Source: Cucumis sativus (taxonomy: Eukaryota > Streptophyta > Magnoliopsida > Cucurbitales > Cucurbitaceae). Taken from it: 64,000 bases of DNA. Under the pieces are notes generated by a model, which had not been told where the DNA came from, made no database searches, and saw only the letters and a program-made list of their open reading frames with translations. The stretch is from NCBI RefSeq assembly GCF_000004075.3, contig NC_026656.2, positions 3,782,001 to 3,846,000 on the forward strand. The letters run 5' to 3'. This document shows positions 47,701 to 60,400 of the stretch, piece after piece. Both the position numbers and the translations under genes were made by a program. Each line of letters begins with the position of its first letter. Position 1 is the stretch's first letter.

Positions 47701-48661
47701 AAATAGTTTTGGAAATTGGATCTAATGTAATCTTAAATTGCTTTGCAGATCATTGACTTGGCTACTCTAACTGGTGCTTGCATAATTGCTCTTGGGCCTT
47801 CAGTTGCAGGTACGATGATCTTCATAGCTTCTTATGCTTCATGGTCAATTTGGGAAATCTAATAACAGAAAATTAGGTTTCATGTGTGTTGTTAAGAGCA
47901 ATGGTGTTAGATAAATTTGTGTTTCATCTGAAAATCAATTGAAAAGAGAAGAGTAACTCATATATCTTATAAAAATGGTACGGTCTCTTCCTCCTTTTGA
48001 CGTGGTTCACTTTGAGAAAAGAAGAGGTATTTCTTCTCCCTCTATTGAAATAGTTGGTGAGCAAGTTACAGCTTAAAGTTAGAACACAAGAATGAACAAA
48101 CAATTGGAGACCACAAAAAAGTCTCTTATGGATCAACAATAGAAAAATGTGATTGTTACAAACTTCATTTTTGTTTCCAGGTGCCTTTACACCAAATGAA
48201 GAGCTAGCAAGCGAGGTACTTTCTGCTGCAGAGAGGAGTGGTGAGAAACTATGGAGGTTGCCAATGGAGGAAAGTTATTGGGACTCAATGAAGTCAGGTG
48301 TTGCTGATATGCTCAACACTGGTCCTAGTCAAGGAGGTGCAATAACAGCTGCTCTATTTCTGAAACAGGTAAATGCTTAAACTATCTGAAAGAGAGAAGT
48401 CCTATCTTCCATCTCTTCTGTTCTTTCATTCTTCATTTATGTTTTTACCAACAAAAACAAACTCTTAAACAGATTATCCTTCTGATATATTTATGGGTTG
48501 AAATTCTAAAACTCGGATATATGTATTTGTAGTTTGTTGATGAGAATGTCCAATGGATGCACCTTGACATTGCTGGGCCTGTTTGGAATACTAAGAAGAG
48601 TATTGCAACTGGATTTGGTGTTTCCACATTAGTGGAGTGGGTTCTGAAGAATGCTTCTTAA
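44777..48661 (+). CDS. LAP: Leucine aminopeptidase (M17), LAP copy 2, without transit peptide
   Basis: Mirror duplicate of copy 1. Ten exons: 44777-44839, 45623-46037, 46371-46565, 46767-46995, 47121-47247, 47332-47427, 47577-47654, 47749-47809, 48181-48368, 48533-48661; 526 residues, all splice sites intact. Exon 1 encodes [21 protein letters not shown], so the product is probably cytosolic. All M17 residues are present: K295, D300, D320, D380, E382 as metal ligands and K307, R384 at the active site. The N-terminal macro-like domain is about residues 22-190 and the catalytic domain about 195-526. Beside K307 it reads [15 protein letters not shown], different from both copy 1 and copy 3. Other changes against copy 1 include NFTNSLL for NFTNLLL, YSAAAF for YKAALF and GVDK for GVAK in exon 7. 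The reading frame is fully open, so I treat it as a functional gene; relative expression of the copies is unknown. Confidence 0.88.
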
Positions 48662-48775
48662 GATCATGTCCAATGGTGGCAGCAGAGACCTTAAAAATAA
48701 ATTTCCAACTACTCTCAAGTGGATGCTAAGAGTCTTCCTTCAAGGGTTGGTTGTCTGCATTGAGAGATCAATATG

Positions 48776-48781
48776 AATAAA
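48776..48781 (+). terminator. Putative poly(A) signal of LAP copy 2
   Basis: AATAAA about 115 nt after the stop codon. Copies 1 and 3 have AATAAAAGT-type signals in matching positions. Confidence 0.5.
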
Positions 48782-48930
48782 AGTTGTATGAAGTAAAAGT
48801 AATTTCAATAAAGACTCTTGATAAGGACTCTTGGCTGTTCTTGGAGATTTCAACTTTATTCTATCATTTGTCTCATTGGTAATTACACCTCCATTCATCT
48901 GCTGCCTCGTTTGCTTTTAGAATATGTTTT

Positions 48931-51005
48931 TGTGATACAACTACTTCAACTAAGAACTAATGGAAGAATACATTAAGGTAATTTCAAATTAGAAAATTAA
49001 TATTGGTTAAATTATATTTTTTAAAAAAGAAAAAAATTTGTTTTTGATGGATGAGTTTTGGGTCTAGTTTCTGTTTATTCCCTATTTTAAAATGTTACGC
49101 ATTTAGTTTTTAAGTTTTGAGTTTGATTTCAATTTAGTTCTTAGGTTTCAAAATGTTATAATTTTATTATCAACATATGAATTTTGTTTCAACTTGGTCC
49201 GCTAAATTTCAATATTTACATTTTTAGTCTCAATTTTTCATTAAATACTTATTTTCCGTCCTTAGAGTTAATTAGATTAATAAACTAATTATAATTAATT
49301 AAACTTCACTTTTTTCATCTCTTTTGAAATTATATTTAGAATTTTACTTCACATTTATCTTAAATTAATTAATAAACATTGACCTTGATATTTGTAAGTG
49401 AGTATTGGATGAAAAATTGAAGATAAAAATGTAAGATATATATCAAATTCTAGAGACCAAATTGAAACAAAACTAAGTTGTCAATGGTAAAATTGTATCA
49501 TGTTAATACTTAGAGACTAAATCGACACCAAAATCGAAACTTAAAAAACTCAAAAGTATAACATTTTAAAACGAGACTTGATAGAAACTAACCTGATATG
49601 TAATAACAAAAAATGTATTTTTCCCAAAACAAAAAGTATACCCTTGAACTATGGACAGTTAGTTTGAATTGATTTTGAAACAAGGTTTGAAAGTGTATGT
49701 TTCTTAATACTATTATATCATTCCAATTAAAGAAGGATGGTTCAGCCACTCACTATCAAACAATCTCAAGAACAATTCAAAACTTTTTTTATAAATTTCA
49801 AGAGTTGGAAGTGTATATTTTGAAACTTTATAAATCTCTAATTTTGACCTTATAAATCTCTAATTTTCACGTTGATTGCAACGTCACATCAACATCTTGA
49901 GCTAAGCATGAAAGAATATTTTTTAAAAAGATTGATTATTGATTAAAGTTAATAGCACTCATAAAGTCAAGTTAAGAACATTTTTAAGCTAAAAGAACAA
50001 ATTACAGAAATTACACATTTTTTTCTTACTATGTGCTTTAAAACATGTACTTATAATCATTAATAAAATAAGTAAAATAAAATAACAGAATATCAAATAT
50101 TACAGAAGAAAAAAAATCATTCAAATTTTAAAAGATAAGTTTTGCAACTCCTCAATTTCCTACTATTATAAATTGTGGTTTATTTTCTAATAAATGTTTG
50201 TAGGGTTAAGCGTAAAGAAAGATCATGAATAGTAATTTTGGTTGAATGAATATGATGATGTCTTTTAAATATACGTGAGTATTTCGAGTAATGATTTGTA
50301 AGGATTGTCTCTATTTAGAGTTCCAAATGATCCAGCTTTTAAGAGTAAATGATAAGTGACATTCTGTTTGCATCGTTACCTTGTGAATTTACTAATTTGT
50401 TTTTGAAAACCATAAGCGAGTTTGCAATTGAAAAATGTTACTCGATATTCGATGCTCTATGTTCTAATCCTCGATCCTCGTTACTAGATACTTGTTATTC
50501 AATGCTTGATATTTATATTATATATGTTTGTTACTAGATGCTCAATACTTAAAGAAACACAAGAAAAAAAAAAGAGGAAAAAGAAACAAAGAGTAGAAAA
50601 ACAGAAAGAAGAAAAAAGAATTACACAATAAACAAATGATGAGACTTAAGAAAATTTTTAAAAATAACAAATTTTACAGAACAACACTTATTTGAATTTG
50701 AATGAAAAAAAAAAGAAAGATTTTAAAAATAGTTATAAAATTTTGGTTTAGTGCGTAAATATTTTAATTTATTTTGTTATTTAGAAAAATGGGAAGGAAA
50801 TGATTTAAAAAATGAAATGAAATGAAGGAATGTATACTAAATATTGAAATGGAGTAAGAGGGAAAGTGAGGCTAAGCCCATGTCATTGGTTCAGACGTCA
50901 ATGGCGATGGTGGCAACAACTACGAACCCAACCCATCATTGAAAACTATAATTTTATCTCTTTCATCTTTAGCAATTCGATGCTCTATCTTTGTTGACGG
51001 TTCAC
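48931..51005. other. Spacer between LAP copies 2 and 3
   Basis: AT-rich. 49060-49620 reads like a dispersed plant repeat (TTTAGTTTTTAAGTTT, TTTCAATTTAGTTC motifs with an inverted counterpart near 49450-49590), possibly a foldback element. No gene seen. Proximal promoter of copy 3 lies at the end. Confidence 0.4.
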
Positions 51006-51013
51006 TATAAATA
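51006..51013 (+). promoter_or_regulatory. TATA box very close to the first ATG of LAP copy 3
   Basis: TATAAATA starts 31 nt before the first ATG (51037). With the usual ~30 nt TATA-to-start spacing, transcription would begin at or just around that ATG, leaving almost no leader. See the finding on alternative starts. Confidence 0.45.
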
Positions 51014-51036
51014 AGTGGGTCCTCACACACCTAAAA

Positions 51037-54000
51037 ATGGCCGCCATTGTTGGATCCTTGGGCACCACCTTCGTTTCTTCTTCTTCCTCCTATTCCTTTC
51101 GTTCTTCTTCTTTTCTTTTTACGAAACTAACTCACTTTTATCGCTCTTCTTCCTCTGCTTCTCGTCGGGTTTCTTTTGCTTTTGATCCCTTCTCTTCTCG
51201 TAGAGGGAAGTTCATGGCTCACTCACTGGCCCAGGCCAATCTCGGCCTCACAAATCCTTCTCCTAACGAAACCCCTCAGGTGATTAGGACACTGAAATTT
51301 TACTGCCCACTTACTGATTTTTCTCGATTGTCTTGTTTTTCGACTTGTGCTGGGTTTTGCTTACTTGGATTGAAGTTTAGGAATTGCATTGTTGGTTTTT
51401 GTTTCTGGGTTTTTTAGATTGAATCGATTGGGATTGTGTTGATTCTTTTTTAAATTTGGGGTACGAGGATCTAGTCTACGTGATGGTTTTGTATCAGTCT
51501 GTTTGTTTGTTTGATCGGTATGAATTATTGAAAATGGTATCGATTTTCTCACAATTTGAACGTCTCGAGTGTTGTATTTCATGAATTCTGTTTCTTTAGA
51601 ATCTTTCCGGCGTTTGTGTTTGTCGTGAAGTACTAATTGTTTGCTGCCTGTTTGTGAAAATGTCTCAAAAGATATCTTTTGGGGCAAAGGACATTGATGT
51701 CTTGGAATGGAAAGGAGATTTGCTTGCAGTGGGAGTGACAGAGAAAGATGTGGCTAAGGATGAAAATTCCAAGTTTAAGAATCCAATTTTGAACAAGCTA
51801 GATTCACGCTTGGGTGGATTGTTGGCTGAAGCTTCTGCTGAGGAAGATTTCACTGGAAAGGCAGGCCAATCGACAGTTCTTAGATTTCCTGGTCTTGGCA
51901 CTAAAAGGGTGAGTTTGATTGGCCTTGGACAGTCAGCTTCGAATGTTGCAGCCTTTCGAAGTCTAGGTGAGGCTGTTGCATCAGCAGCAAAGGCATCTCA
52001 AGCAAGTGAAGTTGCTATATCTCTTGCCTCTCCCGAGGAACTCTCTTCTGAATCCAAGCCTAACTTTGCCTCAGCCATTGCATCTGGTACTTGTTTGAGT
52101 CTGATCATAGCATATTGATAAGTGAGCAGTTTTTTTGTTATATTTGACACTGAATTCTCTCTGTTGCATGGATGGATTACAGGGACTATACTTGGGATAT
52201 TTGAAGACACTAGATACAAATCAGAATCCAAAAAGTCTGCTCTAAAGTCTGTGGAAATTATTGGTCTTGGATCTGGAGCTGAAGTAGAGAAAAAGCTGAA
52301 ATTTGCCCAAGATGTAAGTTCTGGGATAATTCTAGGAAGAGAACTTGTCAATTCACCTGCAAATGTACTCACCCCAGGTTCGCTCCTAAATTTTATGTTT
52401 TAACTTTTAAAGTCTGCTTATTATTATCTTGCTAACGAATTATAGCGTCCAGCATTTTTTCAGTTTTCCATTGGCAAGGAATTTTGGTTGTTATTCTTTT
52501 TATAAAGAAAATATTTGAGTTCCAAATTGATGTAGTATGTCGTAGTACTTATTTTATGATTGATGCCATACACAGTATTGACTTTGTTAAGTTACATTCA
52601 CATAACAGGGGCACTGGCAGCGGAGGCTTCAAAGATTGCATCAACTTACAGCGATGTTCTTTCTGCAACCATTTTAAATGAAGAGCAATGCAAAGAATTG
52701 AATATGGGATCCTATCTTGGCGTTGCTGCAGCCTCCACAAATCCTCCCCATTTTATCCACTTGCATTACAAGCCTCCCAGTGGACCTGTATCAGTCAAAT
52801 TGGGTTTGGTTGGGAAAGGATTAACCTTTGACAGGTGATTATACAAGCCAAAATACCAACTTTCTTTAGGACGTATTTATTACTCAGATTGAATCAACTT
52901 GAGTCAAGTAAGGTTGTATTTGTGACCTTAGTTTACATGGTTGGGTAACACTCCATTTTCTCTGTCCCTTAGTGGTGGCTATAACATTAAAACTGGACCT
53001 GGATGTTCAATTGAAATCATGAAAACTGATATGGGAGGTTCAGCAGCAGTTCTTGGTGCAGCTAAAGCCATTGGCCAAATCAAGCCTCTTGGAGTGGAGG
53101 TAAAACTTTTGAGCTGTTCACCCCTTCTTATGTCATGAGAATTTTAAACTTGTAGTTTTGTGAGCTTGTATCCTTGTTTTCTTGTGCTCAAACAGATTCA
53201 CTTTGTTATTGCTGCCTGTGAGAATATGATAAGTGGAACTGGCATGAGACCTGGGGATATTATCACTGCTTCAAATGGAAAGACGATTGAGGTATATCTA
53301 CTTTGGGGATATTTTTCTGGATACCTGCTTTATGTTGTCAAATTTATTATCCCCCCTCATTACAAATTATAGTATGCATCATCATTTTATTAACCTTCAT
53401 TTTGGCCAATCTTCAGGTTAATAACACAGATGCTGAAGGCAGACTTACTCTCGCTGATGCTTTGGTTTATACTTGTAAACAGGGTGTTGACAAGGTATAC
53501 ATTCATAAATTAATATTTGATAACTTATTTGTCTATCTTGTTAAAAAGCCGTACATATCTTTTAAGAAAATATTTGTGAAGGTTCTAGCCAGTTTATGTG
53601 CACCTTAACTGCTCGCTTAACCTTACAACATTTGAAAAAAAAAACTTATAATATTGAAGAATATTCTAAGAATATTGAATTGTTAAGCAGGCGTCCATTG
53701 TGGATTAAATTCATTCTCTCTAATTATATCTCTAATTATAACATGTGATATCTAGCTTTAGCAGGTTAGATTACGTACATGATCAGTTATAAGTTATCTG
53801 ATGTTTTTTATAAGATAAAATTGTATTCTTTTTCTTGGCATTACACTATAACGAGATATGTCATACAGAACTAATAGTTCTGAAAATTGTTTTCTTATGC
53901 AACATTAAATTCCTTGCAGGTAATTGACTTGGCTACTCTAACTGGTGCTTGTATAGTTGCTCTCGGGCCTTCCATTGCAGGTACTGTAACCTAGAGCATT

Positions 54001-55086
54001 ATCTACTTCATAGTCAATATGAAAACAATATTATGACATCAGGTTCTTTTGAGTTTTTAAAACCTCTGGATCATCAAAGAAGACAAAGTAGAAAATACAT
54101 ATTTAATTAAGAGTTCTAATTACTCGTACTGTCAAACATAGGGAGAGAAAGAAAAATGTTGAATGGTTGGACTTCCATTATCAAACCTCTTTCGGTTTTC
54201 CTCCCTCTATCAAACACTTGGGTTTATAATCGGAGACTATAAAAGTAAACTTAAAATACTAGTTTCAAACAAACGCTAGGTATGCTCCCCATGGGTTGAA
54301 ACAAGAACTTATTTCTGTTATATAAGGATCATCAGGCTTGTATCATATCTATATGAGTATTTTTTATAAGATTTTTTTTTATAAGACATATCTATATGAG
54401 TATCACTCTGAAAAAACTATTAACACTGGTTTGATTTGAGATGCAATATCACCACCATAGATAAAATTTACTCATTTTTTCAAATGGCGATTTAATCAAT
54501 GATGTATAATAGCCATGTGGTTTGTTTGAATTGAAGTGTATATCGATCATATCAAATTCCCTTTTGTTTCCAGGTATCTTTACACCCAGCGATGACCTCG
54601 CAAAAGAAGTATTGGCTGCTTCAGAAATCAGTGGTGAGAAATTTTGGAGGATGCCAATGGAGGATAGTTATTGGGAGTCAATGAAATCAAGTGTGGCTGA
54701 TATGGTCAACACTGGTGGTCGTCCAGGTGGTGCTATTACAGCTGCTCTGTTTTTGAAACAGGTGGATATCATATTCTTATCGAACCTCCATAAATGGACT
54801 AGTTTGATCGTCTCTGCCTTCATCGCCACTGTTTTTACTGACCAAATAATGTCTTAAACTACCTTAGAAATCTACCATGCCTCTGAAAATGAGATTATCC
54901 TTTTATTAGTTCTATCTATGCTTCAGAAAACTCATATTTGGAATTATGTTTCTGTAGTTTGTTGATGAGAAAGTTCAATGGATGCACATTGACGTAGCTG
55001 GCCCCGTCTTCAGTGACAAGAAGCGCACTGCAACAGGGTTCGGTGTCGCCACATTAGTCGAGTGGGTTCAGAAGAATGCTTCTTAA
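51037..55086 (+). CDS. LAP: Leucine aminopeptidase (M17), LAP copy 3, with plastid-type extension
   Basis: Full-length plant LAP of 585 residues, close to the usual length of predicted plastid LAPs. Ten exons: 51037-51279, 51672-52086, 52183-52377, 52609-52834, 52973-53099, 53196-53291, 53417-53494, 53920-53980, 54574-54761, 54958-55086; all phases fit. Residues 1-59 are Ser/Arg-rich and almost free of acidic residues until residue 50, as in a chloroplast transit peptide. A second Met at residue 60 ([20 protein letters not shown]) aligns with the start of copies 1 and 2 and of the cytosolic-type Arabidopsis LAP1. Metal ligands are K354, D359, D379, D439 and E441; active-site K366 and R443 are present. 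The active-site loop is [15 protein letters not shown], the common plant form, so this is the conservative member of the trio. One codon shorter than copies 1/2 in exon 4 (AAASTNPP against AAATANPP). Function: N-terminal residue removal and peptide turnover; LAPs also have reported chaperone activity. Confidence 0.92.
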
Positions 55087-55200
55087 GCCATTTGAAGGTT
55101 GAAGAGTGGAAGACGGAGACAGTGTCGACTATACCAACCAACCGCTGTACTGTGGATGCTAGGAGTTTTCATGGGTTGGCAGCACTGAGAGATCAATTTG

Positions 55201-55206
55201 AATAAA
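55201..55206 (+). terminator. Putative poly(A) signal of LAP copy 3
   Basis: AATAAA about 115 nt after the stop, in the context TTTGAATAAAAGTAGC, similar to the other LAP copies. Confidence 0.5.
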
Positions 55207-55867
55207 AGTAGCAGCATCGTCTGTAGTTTTATTAATGATTTTACTGGTTTGAGGCCTAATTGATCGTTGGATGGGTGGATGTTTCAAATTATATACAAAA
55301 CTAGTGTCCAAAGGTTTGCTTCCTTTTACATAGAGTTTTGATTCTTTCCTTCGGTTTTGGTCTTGATCTTGTGTTTTGCTTTTGGTGGAAGATACAAGAG
55401 TGGTTGGTTTTTTTTTCTTGTTATTGAGGTTTAAACGATCAAATTTACGAGGTTTTTAAATGGTAATATGGTGAAACACAATAAAATAAAATGTAGCCAA
55501 TAAAATTGAATGGGACCTTTAGTTTTCTTTTCTTAGAAAAAGGTTTATAAATCCTTCTTTCACTTCTAAATATTGTGGTTATTATAAAAAAATATATGTT
55601 TATTTTAAGAACGACAGAACTAATTTTAATCGCTTCTAAATATGACTGAGGTACTCTTTGAGAGTGAATGAAATGAAATCAAAAAAATAAAAAAGAAGAG
55701 TAAAAATAAAATACTTTTAGATTCTATTTCTTTTAGATATATAATGATAGGGTTCTTTGAAAAAAGAGAATTTAAAGAAAAATAGGAAAAAAGATGATTT
55801 GGAAGCTATTTAGATAAAAGGGTGAAAAATTTTACTTTATTAGAATGAGTTTTGTTTTTATTATTAT

Positions 55868-56168
55868 TAAGTTGACCTGAAATTAAAAAGTTAATTTTGA
55901 TCGAAAAAGATAAAAGAATCGGAATGATTTGATAAGAGAGATTAATTAGATTTGATGAGTCTAACTTAAAAGAGTTAATTTTGATAAAAAGAACAAAAGA
56001 ATCAAAATGACATGAAACGAGAGGGATTAATTATAGATTTGACAAGAGGAAAATTAAAATTAACACTTGAAGTTAGACTTATCAAAATCTAACTAATTTC
56101 TCTCCTATCACGTCATTTTGATTCTTGTCTTTTTCGATCAAAATTAACTCTTTAATTTTAGTCTAACT
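55868..56168. repeat. Foldback element with ~95-nt arms and an internal duplicate
   Basis: Arm 1 (55870-55965) contains GTTAATTTTGATCGAAAAAG, AAAGAATC, AATGAT, GAGAGATTAATTAGATTTG and GAGTCTAAC in that order. The same series, inverted, fills 56070-56166 (CTTTTTCGATCAAAATTAAC and so on). A second direct copy of arm 1 lies in the centre (55975-56050). This is a MITE or foldback transposon structure with three copies of the arm. No coding capacity. Confidence 0.7.
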
Positions 56169-56718
56169 GAAGAGGAATTTCAAATCATTCATTTATTCTA
56201 ATCTTTTTTAAACCTACCCCTTCATTTTGCAAATAAACTATGAGAGGGAGAGAAAGGTTGAGCATTTATTCTTATTATTTTGAAGAAATCAAAATAAGAA
56301 AAGACATAAAAGATATTTTATATTAATAATTGAGTATTTATTCTGATGCTGTTTTACAAATCAAAATATAAGTCAACACATAAGATATGAGAAATTGAGT
56401 ATAATTATATTCTTTTTCAATTAGAAATGATAATAGAGAGAGAGAGTGTGTGTAATGTGATGCAAAAGTGTTTAAGAAGATGGAGAGAATACACAATGAG
56501 ATGTAGCAAAATTCTTTGCAGAGTTCTTTATCTCTTTCCATTCTCAATCCTTTAGACACATAGTCAAATCATAACTTTATATATATATATATGTTTTAAT
56601 CTTTTACTTTTTATAAATTTGGGTTAAGAATAAAATCTCAAAATATAATTTATAAATATATTTTTCAAATTTAGAATGAAGAGAGAAATTGTTGGAAATA
56701 GCAAAATTGTTGAAATTG

Positions 56719-56819
56719 TTTACAAAATATAGCAAAATTTCATATTCTATCAATAGTAAACAGTAATAGAATAATCAATTGTATCATAAAATCTAAAATT
56801 TTTGCTATATTTTGTAAAT
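56719..56819. repeat. MITE-like inverted repeat (TTTACAAAATATAGCAAAA family)
   Basis: TTTACAAAATATAGCAAAA at 56719-56737 is inverted at 56801-56819 as TTTTGCTATATTTTGTAAA, giving about 20-nt arms around 60 nt that include CTATCAATAGTAAACAGTAATAG. Related sequences occur at 61389-61530 and elsewhere in the window. Confidence 0.6.
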
Positions 56820-57421
56820 ATTTTGATTCAAAAGGGCTCACATATTTCTTTTGTGGCAAAAGTTTATATATACATACACAATCTTATTGAACCTCTAGAA
56901 ATGAAAGTCATGTCAGTTACCATTGAACTAAGTTACGATAAAAAAATAAGACAATTTGTAAGAAATGTGAACTCTGAGATAAAGTGGAAGCAACCTAAGT
57001 AAATGAAGGTTAGGATAAAGTGGAAGTATTATGTAACACAAGTTTTTCTAGAAATTTAATCACAGAAAAACACCAAAATATGGGACAAATTTTGGAATTT
57101 TTATTAAGGATTTCAAAATAGCAAAAGGATTATTGTAATGTAATAAGAGGCCACATTTTTTGAGACTCCTATTTTAACCCTTTGAAAGAATGGAGGATGA
57201 TAGGATCCCTCTGACCATTAGTTTCCAACCTTTATGTAGAAGCCTGAGAAATATAAAGCACAAATACATATTCAGGATTTGATTTCAAGAACTTTTTTAC
57301 AAGTTACAAACTACAAGCATATCTATAATACATTTAGTTTCAACCCATCTAATCAATTTCAATAGAAAAGCATGAGTCAGATAATAATACATTCAAATTT
57401 TGTCACAAAATACATTATGGA

Positions 57422-60400
57422 TCAATCTGCATCATCAGCACTAAAATCTGGCTCTGGAGGTTTCTGCAATTTTATCAATTCCTGAGCGCTCTTTGCGTTT
57501 CGATATCGCTGAACGCCTCGGAGAGCATTGGCAGCAAATTTGGAAGCTAAGAAAGTTGCACGAATGCTATAAGAGCCTCCACTTGTGGCAGTTTGAGATC
57601 CCTCTTCTGCTGCAGCTTCTTCCTTTTGACGAAGTTCCATAGACTTTCTCTTGGAATACCGACGCCATGCCGCTTGGATGAAGCAAGCAGCCCAGGTCCT
57701 CCATTGCTGTGAGTAGAATCGGAAGGTATGTTGCACCTGTCTACTGTGAAGGCGCCTGAACTGGCTGGCCACAAATTTCAACTCTTCAGCAACAAGAGCA
57801 AAAGCCTCAACCTCTGTAATGGCCTTTACTGTCCTTGTAGAAGATGGAAGATTCGAACCAGATTTTGGGTCCAGAGCCCAGGTCAAAAGCTCTTCACCAC
57901 AAAAATCACCTTCTTTCAGAAAGGTACGGTTGAAAAATCCACTACGTCCACCATCTGTGGTCACACTCTCAAGCCGGCCACGTATAATGAAAAGCATCTC
58001 ATCAACTGGATCGCCTTCACGAACTATGTAAGTGTACTCCGTAAACAAACATGGTTTCAGCCGCTCACAGATAGCATCAAGCAGCCTCTCGTCCATATTT
58101 TCAAACAGAGGAACCTAGAAATCATCAAGGAATATGAAAATGTGAACAAAGTACAAAGAGCAAAACAAATCCTAGGATGAAAGTAACTAACAAGCTAAAG
58201 CTTATAATTTTTCAACAAGTTATCATAAGCTAAAATATGGAAGTTCTCAAGGAAATTTAGTACCACGCTTTGAATTTCTGCAACTGTTATAGCAGAGATA
58301 TATAGTTAGAGTATTCAATTCATACTTAATGTAAAAAATGTACTGCCTTAAGTAATAATAAGAAGAATGAAATATAGAAAAAGAACCCAAGCAATAGCCT
58401 TACCCTTAGTAAAGCCAAGACTTATGTAAAGCCAAGACTTGTGATTTCTCAATAAGTTATGAACTGACATATTATATACATGGATTTTCTCAAAAGAAAT
58501 TTAGTTCCACCCTTTGAGTTCGTCCTAATATGGCCAGAAAATGAGAATATGCAAAACAATCCCACGTTTGCAAAATGAAAGAATATGAAACAGCCAAATA
58601 AAGTAAAAGAGCCATAGCAATAACCTTACCCTTCTTACTAAAGCCAGACAAAGATGCCGCTTAATATCTCTTCTAAGATCCTTAGGTAGAGTTTGAACCA
58701 AGCTTTGTTCATCCACCCCACGAGTCTCCAACCACTTGTACTGGTCATAACGCCGGACTCTCTCCCGAAGTTCCTGCGGCAGCAAGCGGTGATGCATCCA
58801 CTGCTCTGAATCACGCCTTTTCACCCTCATTTCCTCAAGTCTTATGGTTAGAGATTGAAGATAAGTCTGACATAATAACATTACATCAGTTTCTAAATGT
58901 CAGCGTACACTGTTTACTCTTTTCCACTCTATAACATAATATTTATACTTCAACTGTCTAGAATCTCAGCAAAGCACTTAAGCCAATCTGTCAACATCTT
59001 CGCTATTGAAATGGGTAAAGGGGCTAAAATATATTTTTACATCTCAAATATAAAAGCAAAAAATATCTACTATAGACACCATTAATTTTTAAAAAAATAA
59101 CAAACACTAAGTCAACGTCCCAAGGAAGTTGATAAGATACTTACCACGTAACTTTCCAGTTGAAGTTAGTAACAAGATCTGCAATTGTCTTAAATTAAAA
59201 TGACATGATTGAAAAAAAGAAGACAGACAAGGAACTCCATCTAACTACCAGAGAAGACACAAACTTCACATACCAAGCTATATTGTTAAAAATCTTATAC
59301 CCACTTCAGCCAAACCATCCAAAAGGTGGCATTAGTTGCATCAGCTCACAAGATATTAACAGAGGCCATAATTGCATTACATTAGCCCACAAAATATAAA
59401 CAGTAGCCACAATTGCATTAAACTCACGAAATAAAGTTTGCTACTCAGACTAATTAAATGAACATGTGGAAAATTATTTCGTTTGTTTGCTGGATCCCAC
59501 TCCTTTAGTGATTTTGTGTTCTCTGCCCTCTAGAAGTTCAAAACTCCTAAGAAAGTGAAGTTCTTTATTTGCAAGTTTTACATATATGTGTGAACATTTT
59601 GAATCAACTCTCAAGTGCGATTACATAGTTAGTTGGCCCATTTTGTTGTATTCTTTGTCGTAAGGAAAACAAAGACCTAGATCACATTCTTTGAAGATGT
59701 GAGTTAGCACATACTATTTGAAACATGTTTTTCCAAACATTTGGTTTGATGCTTGCAATCCTCAGGGCACGAAAGATATGAACAGAGAATTGCTTCTCCA
59801 TTCACCTTTTTGTGAGAAGGGTCGTTTCTTGTAGTTGGTAGGAGTATGTGCTATCATGTAGAATCTTTGGGGTGAAAGGAAAGGAACAATAGAACGTTTT
59901 AAGGTATGGATAAGGAGCACACATCCAAACTACAAAACAAGACCCTTGACGTTATTGGCTGATAAATTCCTAATATTTTAATTACTAAATACTGATTTGA
60001 TCAACTTCGTGAATCTTGGCTATAATTCAAATGCACTGAACACGTTTTCCGGAAAATAAACTAAGTACTTGAACCCCTAAATAGTCAAGTTCTTTTTTTG
60101 GACTCCAGCAAGCACATCAAGACTTGAAACAAGATTCAGGAAAAAATAAATAAATAAACCAATTACTTCTGTCCTTTTTTACCCTTCCATTGATCAATGT
60201 CCCTAACCAAACATCCAGATGAGCATCAGAAGTCAGTAATTTTAATCAAATCTTTAACTATCATACAAAGAAAACAAGAGCCGCACCAAACCTCCATGCT
60301 CTCAACAACAACATTAACTAGAGAAAGGAAAGAAGAAATTTGAATCATAAACCCAAACGCTATATAATTCAAACTATGGTGTTACCTGCATATTGCCAAT

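Larger units (their letters stand above)
44465..48930 (+). repeat. Right arm of the ~5 kb LAP inverted duplication
   Basis: Inverted counterpart of 31290-36765, including promoter, ten exons, all introns and about 250 nt of 3' flank. By eye, exons differ at only a few per cent of positions; introns differ mainly by small indels and the large intron 1 difference. The arms diverge beyond about 48930. Confidence 0.85.
55210..57421. other. Spacer between LAP copy 3 and the CNGC gene
   Basis: No gene seen. It contains the foldback element at 55868-56168, an AT microsatellite at 56579-56593 and a MITE-like inverted repeat at 56719-56819. 57120-57421 is probably the 3' UTR of the channel gene. Confidence 0.5.

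Noticed and set aside
31571..48661. LAP copies 1 and 2 as pseudogenes
   Set aside because: I rebuilt all ten exons in both; every splice site is GT-AG, phases match, no stops occur, and all metal and catalytic residues are kept.
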